NCBI GenBank assembly: GCA_964036195.1
Contig: OZ038456.1
Location: 23,909,792 to 23,973,791, forward strand
Length of the DNA stretch: 64,000 bases
Direction: 5' to 3'
Source of the DNA: Sphaerolaimus hirsutus
Lineage: Eukaryota > Nematoda > Chromadorea > Monhysterida > Sphaerolaimidae
A program made the position numbers and the translations under genes. Within the stretch, counting starts at the first letter, position 1, and each line of letters opens with the position of its first letter. Below are positions 1 to 11,108 of this stretch, piece by piece. Below the pieces are notes generated by a model that had not been told where the DNA came from, did no database searches, and saw only the letters and a list, made by a program, of their open reading frames with translations.

Positions 1-613
1 AACACTTTTGTGTCGTTTTAACACTAATGTGGTTGACAATGTGAAATAAGCATGAAATATCCTATAAAAGAGCTAAAAGACTATCCGACCTAAAACTGCC
101 CACCACACAAACCCCTCTCCCCAAGTGGGTGACAAAAAAATCACTTTTTACAACTTTTTCATTAGACACTTGAACTGCTGGTTTACAATGATTTATAGAG
201 GAGGGTTAAAGGTATCAAATTGTGTAAAAAACCTTACCTCAAAAATGCCTTCATAAGAAAATTTGCTGGGGGTAAATTTAAAATTGTAAATTTTGCCTAT
301 TTTTGTTCCTGCAATGATGTCATTTTTACAATTTGAAATTCACCCCCAGCAAATTTTCTTATGAAGGCATTTTTTGAGGTAAGGTTTTTTACACAATTTG
401 ATACCTTAACCCTCCTCTATAAATCATTGTAAACCAGCAGTTCAAGTGTCTAATGAAAAAGTTGTAAAACGTTATTTTTCTGTCACCCACTTGGGGGGGG
501 GGTTTGTGTGGTGGGCAGTTTTAGGTAGGATAAGATATTTTTTAGAGGATATTTCATGCTTATTTCACATTGTCAACCACATTAGTGTTAAAACAACACA
601 AAAGTGTTCATTT
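1..613. repeat. Long palindromic foldback repeat
   Basis: The two halves are inverted copies of each other. The opening bases, with AACACTTTTGTG and the stretch down to AAGCATGAAATATCC, reappear reversed at about 545-613. The left arm runs from 1 to about 298 and the right arm from about 318 to 613, meeting at a short spacer near 305. The left end may lie outside the window. Related sequence forms the large palindrome at 26515-27715. There is no credible gene; the open frame at 446-715 is one arm of the palindrome. Confidence 0.85.
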
Positions 614-1075
614 TTTGAAATTCAATTGGATGCTGGACTTGTGTGGGACAGTAACATTTTAATAAATTTTGAACTTTGCACCCCACACTGTGGTGAGTTG
701 CTAAAGACCGCCTGACCAGTGTATAGTAGGGGAGGGGTGTTGGCGACACATCCCCAAAATTGTAGATTTATACCCCTCCCACAGGTGGAGATACGGGACC
801 CGCAGTGTAAGAAATCAACCGGGGGCCGGACCTGTGCGGGACAGTGAAAACGCTGCAAATTTTTTTCACGTATATGGCGACCCCCTCTATAGTGAGTCGC
901 CGCTGCCCCATTTATTCATGTGGGGTAGTGAGGGGTTGCGCCTATATACCACCCAAGTTTTAGTTTTCCACCCCTCCCACAACTGGAGATATGGCCTGCG
1001 AAGTGAAAAAAAAAATAGGCGGCCGGACTTGATCGGGAAGGTGTTTACTTTGCGGTCCGCTGAGTATACACAGTA
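614..1075. repeat. Right-hand module of the AAACACCTTCCC repeat family
   Basis: This stretch carries the modular sequence (GCGACCC blocks, GGAGATA, GGCCGGACTTGATCGGG) seen again at 26515-27836 and 28011-28513. It ends in GGGAAGGTGTTTA, the inverted terminus of that family. With the preceding palindrome it is probably the right half of one element that begins before the window. Confidence 0.6.
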
Positions 1076-2040
1076 AACCTGAAAGTCTTATATGCTTTTC
1101 AAAAAAAAATTGAGATTTGTTGCCAAGCATTCAAAATATTCTTCCCGGTAAAAGATCCTCAAAACTTTGATAAAATGGGATGAAAAATTCGTTGCTGGAT
1201 ACTCAAAATTCTGAAATTGCATACACAGAGATACCAGATAATACAATACATACAATACATAAAGTGCAAATCATGTGTGCATAGGATTTAAAGAAATCTT
1301 GTGAAATTTATATTGTCAAAAATAAACAAAATCTTATACCATTTTTATATTTGCATATTTTCAGGCTTTTCAAAAGCGATAAATTATAAATAAATATAAT
1401 TATTATTATAAATAAATATAATTATAATTATAATTATAAATAAACCGGCAGTGCACTATTCCGCATCTAAACCCATCCCGCATCTAAACCCATGTTGACC
1501 CGGAACACATCTTACTATACCTGGCATGTTGAAAATAGGTAATAAAACACATGACCTAGTTATTTTGAAGGTGAAAGTCTATAAGAAGTATGAAAATTAG
1601 GGAATTTTGGTGAAAATTAGGGTAAAATTGCTCAAAAGCGCTCCAGATAGCTAGATAGCTAGGCAATTTGCGGGTGGGGGGATGTTCAGGGGAATGTAGC
1701 CAAAAAAATTTGCGCCAGGGATAGATAGATAGCTGGGCGGTTTTAGGTGGTGTTACCCACCCCCTTTCTTACCCCTGCAGGCATAATGTGTCTATAATGG
1801 GTCTACATGCGGAATGGGCTTTGATGCGGAATGGGCCCTAGCCGAGTGTACCTACTATGACATTTTTGTAAATCATACTAATATGATATTGAGTTACATT
1901 TTCATAATTAGGTATATTTGGACCTTAATGAAATCTTCTAGTTCTAGTGTTGTATACAAAACAACAACAACAATATTTCTGTGTAAGTAAACATAGAATA
2001 AGTTAAAACACCGCAGGTGAGAGAAAGTGACAAGAATAAG
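1076..2040. other. AT-rich intergenic sequence, no gene seen
   Basis: I see no coding signal. It contains an AT microsatellite-like tract at about 1378-1442 (TAAATA and TAATTA units). A GATA/TAGC-rich stretch at about 1650-1750 has a related copy just before the gap near 15300. Confidence 0.6.
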
Positions 2041-2516
2041 GCCGAGATTACAGCCGAGCGTGAAATTTACGTAAAATGACGACGTAAAACTATGTTGTAA
2101 AATTAATTACATGAGTGCGGATGATGCTACAGGTCTACAATTTTTTTTGATGGATAATACATGTGACAATACCTGAATCGTGTCCAATACTGAGTGTTAT
2201 CAGCCACAACTAAAGCGAATTGAAAAATTCAATTTTTATCATTTTACGTCAAAGATTTCATCCAACCATTGATGTGAAATGTAAAATTAGTTCCCTGACG
2301 TAAAATGAAAAAAAAATTGAATTTTTCAATTCGCTCTAGCTGTGGCTGATAACACTCAGTGTCAGTATTGGACACGATTAAGGTATTGATTCATATATTA
2401 TCCATAAAAAATTGTAGACATGTGGCATCATCCACACTCGTGTAATTAATTTTACAACATAATTTTACGTCATCATTTTACGTCAAATTCACGCTGAGCT
2501 GTAATCTCGCTAAGCG
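2041..2516. repeat. Foldback element, about 475 bp
   Basis: The arms at about 2041-2250 and 2300-2516 are inverted copies: GAGATTACAGC at the left is matched by GCTGTAATCTCG at the right, and the CAGCCACA / TGTGGCTG segments pair near the centre. The interior repeats the motif ACGTAAAATGA. There is no open reading frame of note. Confidence 0.75.
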
Positions 2517-4198
2517 TTGTAGAAGAGCGTTGAGGTTTAGCACATCCTGGCTGGCATACATACAGTACACAGGTATTTCCAATGTTGTTAAAATTACAGA
2601 ACATTTTCAGGAGTATGTGTAAGTGGGAAGTATTTCATATATTTTTTACTATTCATATACAGATACCTTGGTATGGAAAAAATGGTTATGCAGGAAAACG
2701 TTAAAGTAATTAACATCAGAAGAAATTTAAACGAATTAAATATATAAATATACAATAAATTTATGTCCCATGTTTATGAACATATTCCAGACATTTAGGG
2801 AGTGGTTTGGTACAAGTGAAGCTATAACCCAATGGTGTATGGTAGCTTTGAAACAAATGAGATCATATCTGGTGAAAAAATCCCTTAAAGTCTTAAATGT
2901 ATCCATAGAAGTAGGACATAACTATTTGTGACATATATCCCTTTTAATGCCAAAGGCTTTGGTATACTTCTCTATGTGTAATGAGTTCCTAGCATGGTGT
3001 TTTCTTGAAAATACTCTTTACAAAATAAGCTTTACGCAAATGTACCCAGATACTTTCAAAAAGTATCAATTTGTCTGAATATGAATACTTTCTGGGTAGA
3101 AAGCAGGAACATTTGTACTCTGTATCTGAATGTGAATATTTTGAAGCAGTAACGATACTTTTTAACAACTACCTATGATTTTTAGACAAAAATTGTAAAT
3201 ATGTCCATTTACACGCTCAGCACGCAGGTATTTACATATCAATAAATATTTTCTCTTTTTGTTTGCATAGCTGTAACTCGGAGATTTTTAAGCCAAAAGT
3301 GCACACAATACCGGATAATCGGGACCAAAACGGCTAAAAAAGCGTTAAAATGCACAAAAAGTCTTTTGATGTTCACAAATAAAAAAACCTTCAAATCACG
3401 TGTTTGCGGCTGTCTGTACCCATATGTCTGTCTGACTTTACACCAACAGTATTTTACGCATGTGACTTTTATTTTATGAAACGTTGAAAATGTTCATTGC
3501 TGTTATAAAACTACCTACCTATATGTTTTAACGTACCAAATATTCACAACAATGATTTTTTCATCTTTTTACAAAAATCGCGTGCTTTACAAAATCGCGG
3601 TTTTCTACAAAATTCGCACGCTTCCAAAGGGATACGTAAAATAAATAAATGCGGCTGCAGGCAGAGTATACTCGGCGGACATCATAATTTGCATGGAAAT
3701 CTACCATAACCCATCTGAATAATGAATAATAAAAAAATATTATTTTCAACGTAATATTTTGTTTTTACTATGGAATGATAAATTACGAAAATAATTCATT
3801 GAATCACACGATTTTATTCATAAAATTATGGTAGGATTCCGCGCAAAGTATGCGCTCCGCTCGGTATATAAAGTCCGCAAAGTATACACACACTAGTTTT
3901 TTACCAATATTTCGACATCTTGTAAATCAGCATTGAACGCATTTGAATTTACCGGAATGAGTTATGTTAAATCCCGGTAAACAGTAGTTGACTTACACCT
4001 AATTCCGGTCAACTGTTGGGCAGTTTCTACTAATTTTAGTTTCGGTTAAAATGCAGAAGAAATGTTGACACTCGGCGTTGCTTTCTGTGGCGCTCAATGG
4101 CGTTGTGATTTTAAATGGCGCCATGGAATCCATGGCGCTTGACGCCAGTTTTCCTAGTGCTTTTCCATCCTACAAATTACCCACGTAAAGAACAAACC
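2517..4198. other. AT-rich sequence with repeat fragments, no gene seen
   Basis: No exon-like stretch is visible. Fragments of the TATACTCGGCGGACAT repeat family occur near 3666 and 3860-3895. At 3920-4030 there is a segment (CAGCATTGAACGCATT) that recurs near 46925-47040. Confidence 0.5.
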
Positions 4199-4200
4199 TA

Positions 4201-5274
4201 CCGTATTTCCCCGAAATACCCCCCGGGGGGTGATTGTTTCAGAGTGAGAATTTTGAGGGGGGGGGGGGTTAGACGAGGGGGTTATTTCGAGGGGGGCTTA
4301 TTGTTTCGCCAGAAATTTTTTGAAATTCCAGTACTAAATGGTCGTCTGTAACGTACGCAGACGTAGAAAAAAGCAACAATAAGTGCTACCGTATTTCCTC
4401 GAAATACCCCCCCCCCTCGAAATACCCCCCCCCCCTCGAAATACCCCCCCCCCTCGAAATACAGCCCCCTCGAAATACCTCCCCCCTCGTTTGACCACCC
4501 CCCCTACTCGAGACCACTATGAAACAATCACCCCCCCCCCTCGAAATACTCCCCCCCAAATTGAGTGTAAAGAGAACGTACATGACAAATACTGCAGTTT
4601 GTGTTCTGCGTAGTGCAGAACGGGGCAGGCCTGATACGCACATCTGCCCGTTACGCACATTTGCCCTTTTTTTCATCTGACACTTTTTCACGTGATTTTC
4701 AGATATGAGTAAAGTAAAAAAAAGTTGCGCAATGACATTAGTGAACTTTTTTCACTCCACTCATATCTGAAAATCACTTGAAAATGTGTCAAGTGAAAAA
4801 AAAACAGTGAAAAATAGCGATTTTCACTGTTTTTCACTTGACATATTCTCAAGTGATTTTCAGATATGAGTGAAGTGAAAAAAGTTCACTAATGTGCAGC
4901 GTTTTTCACTTCACTCATATCTGAAATTCACTTGGAAAAGTGTCAAGTGAAAAAAACGGGCAAATGTGCGTAACGGGCAGATGTGCGTATCAGTGCACCC
5001 CCGTGCAGAACACACGTTAAAACAATGTCGGAATCACGTTAGAACAGTGTTTATACCATCTACGTACTAATATTAGTCTACAGGAGTCTATACATGTCAG
5101 TTATTGATTCATTTTTCTACCCCAGCGCACATCACAAACAACGATTTTGTACTAGGATTTCAAAAAAGTTCTTGCGAAATAATAACCCCCCCTCGAAATA
5201 CCCCCCCCCTTCGTTTAACCCCCCCCCCCCTCTCGGAAGCACTATGAAACAATCACCCCCCGGGGGTATTTCGA
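4201..5274. repeat. Cluster of C-rich CCGTATTTCC MITEs
   Basis: Two copies of the window's commonest MITE start at 4201 and 4390 with CCGTATTTCC followed by CGAAATACCCCC blocks. The second copy runs to a GGGGGTATTTCGAGGA end near 5274 and is interrupted by a different element at 4622-5002. The interior (GAGTGTAAAGAGAACGTACA, then GTGCAGAACACACG) is shared with the copies at 29903, 34313 and 57088. Proline- or glycine-rich open frames here are only translations of the C/G runs. Confidence 0.75.
4622..5002. mobile_element. Nested inverted-repeat element with 9-bp TSD (Mutator-like?)
   Basis: The element begins GGGGCAGGCCTGATACG and ends CGTATCAGTGCACCCCC. It is flanked on both sides by GTGCAGAAC (4613-4621 and 5003-5011). 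The uninterrupted sequence GCAGAACACACG is seen in sister MITEs, so this is an insertion with a 9-bp target duplication. The ends form an inverted repeat of about 40 bases with GGGCAAATGTGCG. Inside are repeated, alternately oriented TCACTTGACAC and TCAGATATGAGT segments. The 9-bp TSD and long terminal repeats suggest a Mutator-like origin by family knowledge; no transposase is present. A related right end lies at 20017-20205. Confidence 0.7.
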
Positions 5275-6063
5275 GGATATATATAAATATATAAGAGTCT
5301 ATTGACTGATATAAGTATGCATGTAACACTATTCTTATATTTACCAATTCATTGTTTTTAACGTGTGCTTTTCATTGCCCGAATAACAAACCGCAGTTTT
5401 GTGTAGGGTGTCAACAAAAACTTTTTGGCGGAAAACGGAAACGGAAACGGAAAAATTTTTGCACTTGCCGGAAAACGGAAACGGAAACGGAAAAAATTTT
5501 GCACTTGCCGGAAAACGGAAAACGGAAAAATGAAAGGCCGGAAAACGGAAACGGAAACAAAAAAATTTGCCAAATATATGCTGGAAACGGAAATAATTTG
5601 CTGAAATGTTGCCGGAAACGGAAAAAAATTTGCAGAAATTTTGCTAAAAATGGGCAAAATTCACATAATTAAGAACCTGCATGCATGTTTACCAGTTTGG
5701 CTGAAACAGAAAACAAAAAATTGAGCTGGAAAGTGAAAAAAGCTGGAAAAACAGATAATTTAACCGGAAAATGGAAAAAAGGCGGAAAAACCAAAAATTT
5801 AGCCGGAAAACGGAAAATGAGCCGGAAAAACGGAAACGGAAACGGAAAAAAAAATTAGCAGCCGGAAAACGGAAACGGAAACGGAAAAAAATTTGCCTGC
5901 GGAAAGCGGAAACGGAAAACGGAAAACGGAAAGTTGACACCCTAGTTTTGTGATGTACGTTCTCTGTACACTCATTTGGGGGGGTATCTCGAGGGGGGCT
6001 AATAAATTCATAGTGGCCATTTTGAGGGGGGTATTTCGAGGGGGTTATTTCGAGGAAATACGG
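5272..6063. repeat. CGAAATACCCCC MITE half at the left edge of the duplicated block
   Basis: The right half of a MITE ends GAGGAAATACGG at 6063. Its body is split by the hAT-type element at 5404-5944. The sequence from GGATATATA at about 5272 onward is the left-most part matched in copy 2 (57467 onward), so the visible duplication starts here. Confidence 0.65.
5404..5944. mobile_element. hAT-type MITE, TAGGGTGTC family, copy F1
   Basis: The ends are TAGGGTGTCAAC and GTTGACACCCTA, with the 8-bp duplication GTTTTGTG at 5396-5403 and 5945-5952. The matching site in the second SIX block (57577-57584) has a single GTTTTGTG and no element. The interior is almost wholly repeats of CGGAAAACGGAAACGG. 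It has no transposase gene. It is nearly identical, in reverse orientation, to the copy at 32403-32937. The Lys/Arg-rich and Phe-rich open frames on the two strands are translations of the array. Confidence 0.9.
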
Positions 6064-6406
6064 TACATACATTACTCGAATAATTCCCCCACCTTGAATA
6101 ATTCCCCTCTCGAATAATTACCCCCTCTTAGACAAGTGAGGAAAAAGTAATTCCACCCCTCGAATAATCCCCCCTTTAGGCATATGGTAAAGTTTTTGCA
6201 TCCAATTTGAACAAAAATTACACCTTATGTAATAAGTAAAGCATATTTCATGAAACCAGTTCATAGAAACATGCTTAAAAATTTTGACGATAGAATAATT
6301 CCACCGCCCCCCCCCTTGAATAATCCCCCCCCCCCTCGAATAGTTCCCCCTCAAAAAAGTCTGACGAAAAAATAATTTCCCGGGGGGATTATTCGAGTAT
6401 ATACGG
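6064..6406. repeat. MITE variant ending GAGTATATACGG
   Basis: A C-rich MITE with CGAATAATTCCCC blocks and a right end GAGTATATACGG followed by TA. The same element, in the same position, occurs in copy 2 at 57696-58032. Confidence 0.65.
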
Positions 6407-7476
6407 TATTTATCGTCAAAACTTCCCAATAGCCCCTCCCCCCATTCCCACAAACACCCGCAAAGCAAAGTACTCGTGCGCTCTGTAAACTGTAATTACC
6501 GGCGCCTGTAACGAGATACTTTCCATTTTTCCTTCGCTCAACTCAAATGGCAACTCATTTAATGCTGCCAATTAGAGACACCACGCTGCACACTCATGCA
6601 ATCTTGAAACCTCGATATTAGGAGGCACATGGATGGTCTTTGGCGCCGTCGCGACTGAAACGGGGATTTGATTACATCTGGGCATGGGCGGGAAATTGCA
6701 TGAGTTTGTTCAGTTGAATTTGGACATCAGGTGCCAGTTCCGCAAAATGAGAAGTGAGAAGTGAAATGGCAAAGGCGAAGTGAAATGGCAAGTGAAATGG
6801 CAAAGCGAATAAAAATTACTTTTTATTTTACTGTTTTACTTCGTTAATTCACTTTCCGTTTCACTTGGCCTTTGCGCATTTACTTCGCCTTTGCCATTTC
6901 ACTTTTCACTTCTCATTTGGCGGAACTGGCCACGGGTTTCAAGTGAAAGTACCAAAACCTGTGAAATGTCATGTTAAATGCCATGTAAAGTGTAAATTTC
7001 TACACAAAGTGTCGGAAAACGTACAGAGACGTACAGAAAAAAAACTTTGACGTTAATTGATGAAGTTTATTTATGAGTTCACAAAACAATTAATCTACTT
7101 GTCAGTAAACTAGTGTGCAGCGCCATAACAACAATAATCAACATCAATTTCCCAAAATTTTCCGCCGATGCAAAGCCTAATTGGCTGAAACTCAAGGAGC
7201 CATCGAATTACAAAAGAGGTTCTCAAATCTCCAATGGCGCATATGTAAATGTCGTGTACCAATTATTTTATCTTTGTTTGGGATCGCGCCCGCGGCGAAG
7301 ATCAAAGTGACACAATGATTTCCGGTTCCTTAATTTCTGCAACACTTGACATTTTTGAATGTGCACGAAAATTGAAACAATATTGTGTAATTGTTGACAA
7401 ATTGATTGGATTTGATTGATCGATGATTCAATAAAGTTTGACACTTGAGTTGACATAAAGTTGGCACTTTAAAGTG
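6407..7476 (+). other. Upstream region of SIX copy 1
   Basis: There is no separate gene in it. It holds the foldback at 6731-6931 and an ordinary-complexity stretch at about 7100-7476 that is well conserved in copy 2 (58690-59102). The latter is the likely promoter and 5' UTR area, but I cannot point to a definite core promoter. An in-frame stop (TAA at 7456) precedes the chosen start codon. Confidence 0.5.
6731..6931. mobile_element. Foldback element, GTGCCAGTTCCGC ends
   Basis: The left end GTGCCAGTTCCGCAAAATG and the right end CATTTGGCGGAACTGGCC are inverted copies. The arms are built of GAAGTGAAATGGCAAAG units. It is also present in copy 2 at 58356-58555, so it predates the separation of the two copies. 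Its ends resemble those at 43022-43613 and 53714-54178. Confidence 0.75.
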
Positions 7477-10400
7477 ATGAATTTCATTGGGAACGGCGGC
7501 AGACAAATGCAGAGAATTCAGTACACGGAGGAACAACTCGCTTGCATTTGTGATGTTTTGTACAGGTCAGTTTTTATGTGTATTTTTGTATTTAAAAAAA
7601 ATGTTTTTATTATATTTGGAAGTTTTTAAGAAATTAGAATTGAATTTATGATGTTCATAATTGTCGAATTTTTGAAATGGTATTGGAATCCTCTGAAGAA
7701 AGTACCGGTCTCATTAAAATGTTAACAAAAACTCATCAAATGTTATTCAAAATGTAAAATAAACGCTGTCGCTGCACACAGCAGTTTACTAATAAAACTT
7801 TCAAAAATTGATAAACTCATAACTAGTGAGAGAAAAGGCGCCATGGCGTTTTTTACTTTGGCGCTAGCTAGTAGTGACTCATAACTCAGTCTTGTACGCA
7901 ATTGAGTTTATTGGATTTTTTTTACTGACCGCCAACTGTAGTTGACCAACACCTAATTCCAGTGAACTACCGTATTTCCTCGAAATACCCCCAAGGGGTT
8001 TATTTTTTCAGAGTGGAAATTTTGAGAGAAAAACGTGAAAAATGCAACAATAACCACCATTTATAAGTTTTTACAGCCTTATATAAGGATGTAGATGGTA
8101 TAAACGATGTTCTAGCGTAACACAGTAAGTGTTTTGAACGTCTGTTATGCATTTCCCGGACGACAAATTCATAGTGCCCATTTTGAGGGGGGTATTTCGA
8201 GGGGGGGTATTTCGAGGAAATACGGTATATTGTCATTAAAAGTTGATTATGAGTTTACTTAGTTGACATTTCCAGGGGTGCGGGACCAGCTCAGATGAAA
8301 CTGCCATTACCTAAAAAAACAATCAAATAAACCCACTAATCCCCCCCCCCCCAAATCCCCCAGAGCGCGGGACAGAAGACGCCTTTTGTCCCTCTTCGAA
8401 TATCTGGACCCATCAGAATACATCGATTCCATGCACCCAGCCATTTTATCGGGACGCCTACAAGCTTTGATCTTTGCCGCCGCATATAGCCAGGTGTATA
8501 CTGTTATCAGAGCCAGGGTTTACCCCCCACATTTGCATGATACACTGCAGGTTTGTGGAGTTTGGGGGGACATTTTGGGGACTTTAAGTATTCCCTCCCC
8601 ACGGGATAGTCGCGCACCCTGTAAAATGTAATTTCCACAAGCCGGGATAATGTAAGAAACTGAAATCAATTAGAATTCATCAACCGCATGGAATTCATGA
8701 TTATTTAGACCACCAATTACCAAGGCAGTGTGCCGAAAATTTTCGTGTTTTTTTCACCATTTTTTACTATTTCACCATTTCACTCATCAAACTGAGATTT
8801 GAAATTCTTCGGTTTACTTAAAATAAATTACCACCCAAATTCCGTTTGAAATCAACCCCCCCCCCCTCACGAAAAAACCCCCCAACAACACAAACGGCCA
8901 TAAAACCCCATTTTCCAGGATCTCTGGTTCCGGGCGCACTACGCAGAAGTTGAAATGAAGCGACACAAGCCCCTGGGAGCCGTGGAAAAGTACAGATTGA
9001 GGAAAAAGTTCCCCCCTCCCTATACGATTTGGGATGGGCAAGAAACGATTTATAGTTTTAAGGAGAATTCTAGGAAGGTATGTATTGTATTTAGGTAGTT
9101 TTGTGTGATATATATTCAAATATTTACGTTAAATTTGATGTGATACGTTTTCGAAGTGACATTACGCTTTGAGCTGAGTTGTCAAAAAGTATTGTTCCGG
9201 TTGAAGAGTATACGCAAATGCAGAGGTTCAAAGTTTTTTAAGCAATGAAATTAGAAACAGCGTGGCGCCATTTTACTTACCGCCATGATTTGGAACAGCG
9301 CCAAGCGCTAATTATCTGGCACTTTTCCACCGTTCCTTGCAACTTCTTTCCGCACCGGAAACCGCATCTACATACCTATTTATCAAACCGATGCGCAAAA
9401 AAAACGTAAAAACATCTTAATTCCCCCATTCCAGGCCCTGCGAGCATTCTACCGTCAAAACAAGTACCCCCTAGCGGAGGAAAAGAGAAAAATCGCCGAT
9501 CACACTGGTTTGAGTTTTGTGCAAGTGAGCAATTGGTTCAAAAACCGAAGACAGAGGGATAAACATGCGAGGAATCCAGCTGATATTGTTGGGTTAGTGT
9601 GGTACTGGGTAGTGATGTGAAAACCGCCAGAACTTTGGCGCCAAGCGCCAAAAGCACCATGGCTCTTTTCCGACCCATAGCGCCAAGCGCCAATGGCGCC
9701 AGAGCAAAATGGCGCCAAGCGCCAGAAGCGCCATGGCGCTTTTTGCTTTGGCGCTAGCGCCAAGCGCCAGCGCCAGGCATTTTGTTCCCGGCGCCGGTCA
9801 ACAATAGCGTCAAGCGCTAAAAGCGCCATGGCGCTTTTCATGGGCATGGCGCCAAGCGCCAATGGCGCCACAGCAAAATAGCGCCAAGCGCCAAGAGCGC
9901 CATGACTCTTTTTGCTTTGGCGCTAGCGCCATGGCGCTTTTACATCACTAGTACTGGGGCCACACCCAATTGCAACGTAAGGGGCGTGTAAAGTGCCAAA
10001 CAGCGTTCAATTGAACGTTGAGAGCCTTGCGCTTCAATTGACATTTCGGCCCAGCCGGTGGCCTACCGCATTTGCTCAAATAATCCCCCTGCGGTATTTT
10101 TGGTTAAGTATTTTTGAGGAGCTACTTTTTAAGATTGCTTCAAGAATTGAAAATTAATGAATTGTTTGTATCAAATATGCTTTATTGGCCAAATAATTTG
10201 CTATTTTTGTTCAAATTGGACACAACAATAAATAGGTCATATTTATGCCTAAAGGGGGAACAATTCAAGGGGATATTATTTTTTCCTCACTCATCTAACA
10301 GTGGGAATTATTCAAGGGGGAATAATTCAAGTAATTATGGTATATTTTATTACATTTTATTCAATTGAAACATGGTAGATAGATTTTTAACTACACAACC

Positions 10401-10767
10401 CCCCCCCCCCCCCCACAGCTCCCTAGACCCAGTTCACTCAAACAACCTAGAACAACTGTCAACTCAGCACAGCAGCCACAACAGCACCACAGACATGGAC
10501 AACCTACACGATTCAATCTCAGAGAGGGAAACCATTCACCAACTAGCCAGTTCCGGTGGCACCATGGTGCCCAACATGATGCCCTCCAACCACTTCGGCG
10601 TGCACTCGGAGCCCACCGGTGCAGATTTGGATACGGATCTGCATTTGGGTGTTAATGTGGCCAGGCATTTGCACCAGCACCAGGTGCAGCAGTATGGAGG
10701 GGTTGATGTTGGGCATGGTTATATTGGTGTGCATCAGAGAATTGGGTGTGATTTTGAGCACAGGTGA
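7477..10767 (+). CDS. six4/5: SIX-class homeobox transcription factor, SIX4/5-like (copy 1, intact)
   Basis: Predicted nuclear DNA-binding regulator of development. Five coding exons join in frame with GT/AG sites: 7477-7565, 8364-8550, 8919-9077, 9435-9592 and 10419-10767, giving 313 residues. The SIX (protein-interaction) domain spans about residues 15-128, beginning [13 protein letters not shown] and ending [14 protein letters not shown]. The homeodomain covers about 132-191. Its recognition helix contains [12 protein letters not shown], with Trp179, Phe180 and Asn182 at the invariant positions and Lys181 at homeodomain position 50, as in SIX proteins. ETIYSFKE followed by [13 protein letters not shown] is closer to SIX4/5 (ETVYCFKE, YKQNRYP) than to SIX1/2 or SIX3/6; this is from family knowledge. 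The C-terminal part, residues 198-313, is His/Gln/Asn-rich and not recognised. The ATG at 7477 is the only one downstream of an in-frame stop, but an upstream exon cannot be excluded. Introns hold MITEs. The SIX domain is quite divergent in its middle. Confidence 0.88.
7970..8225. mobile_element. CCGTATTTCC MITE in intron 1 of SIX copy 1
   Basis: The ends are CCGTATTTCCTCGAAATACC and the inverse GGTATTTCGAGGAAATACGG, flanked by TA. It is absent from the much shorter intron 1 of copy 2, although that intron is too diverged to show an exact empty site. Confidence 0.8.
9610..9950. mobile_element. hAT-type MITE, TAGTGATG family, copy E1, in SIX intron 4
   Basis: The ends are TAGTGATGTGAAAA and TTTTACATCACTA, with the 8-bp duplication GTACTGGG at 9602-9609 and 9951-9958. 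Copy 2 has the empty site GTGCTGGG at 60563-60570. The interior is a dense array of GGCGCCAAGCGCC-type units in both orientations, giving a strong hairpin. No transposase is encoded. It lies 17 bases downstream of the exon 4 donor, so it could affect splicing of that intron. Confidence 0.9.
10066..10340. repeat. Degenerate MITE in SIX intron 4
   Basis: The left end CCGCATTTGCTCAAATAATC and the right end GGAATAATTCAAG then TTATGG are diverged inverted termini flanked by TA. The same element sits in copy 2 at about 60657-60963. Confidence 0.6.
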
Positions 10768-10792
10768 TTTGAGAAGGGTGTGTGTAGGTATT

Positions 10793-11079
10793 GGCGCCAC
10801 ACAAGCTAGTTATTATGGTTTCAATTTGAAAACTGGTTCCCATCCCAATTGAAAGCTTGTTGACGAGTAACACTACGCATAATTGTACACACTTCATAGA
10901 TACCAGCTTTGTACATTGCGCTGCGCATACCGCAATATTTTTTTCAACACTGCAACTTTATTAGCAACATGATTCAACACTTTTGGATTTGAACGTCGCT
11001 CGTCGACTCCTCAACATACTTTGGATTGGGATGGGAACCAGTTTTCATTTTGGAACCATGAAAACTAGTCTGTGTGGCC
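10793..11079. mobile_element. Foldback element, GCCACACAAGCTAG ends
   Basis: The left arm (CACACAAGCTAG, then CTGGTTCCCATCCCAATTG) is matched in inverse by the right arm (ATTGGGATGGGAACCAG, then CTAGTCTGTGTGGCC). It sits just after the SIX stop codon in both copies (copy 2: 61408-61689). Related ends occur near 16005-16040 and at 46880-47085. Because it is so close, it may be transcribed as 3' UTR. Confidence 0.75.
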
Positions 11080-11108
11080 ACATTATAGAGTAAATATTAA
11101 GGTCTACC

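Noticed and set aside
5352-6072. Lys/Arg-rich (plus) and Phe-rich (minus) frames
   Set aside because: They come from the CGGAAAACGGAAACGG array of a MITE. The same happens at 11113-11789 and 32370-33606.
9500-9881. Ala/Arg/Trp-rich frames over the SIX intron
   Set aside because: They are translations of the GGCGCC array of the hAT-type MITE. The same applies at 21621-22028 and 51171-52095.
10543-10897. Antisense frames opposite the last SIX exon
   Set aside because: They are shadows of the coding strand. The same frames occur in copy 2 at 61158-61539 because the sequence is duplicated.
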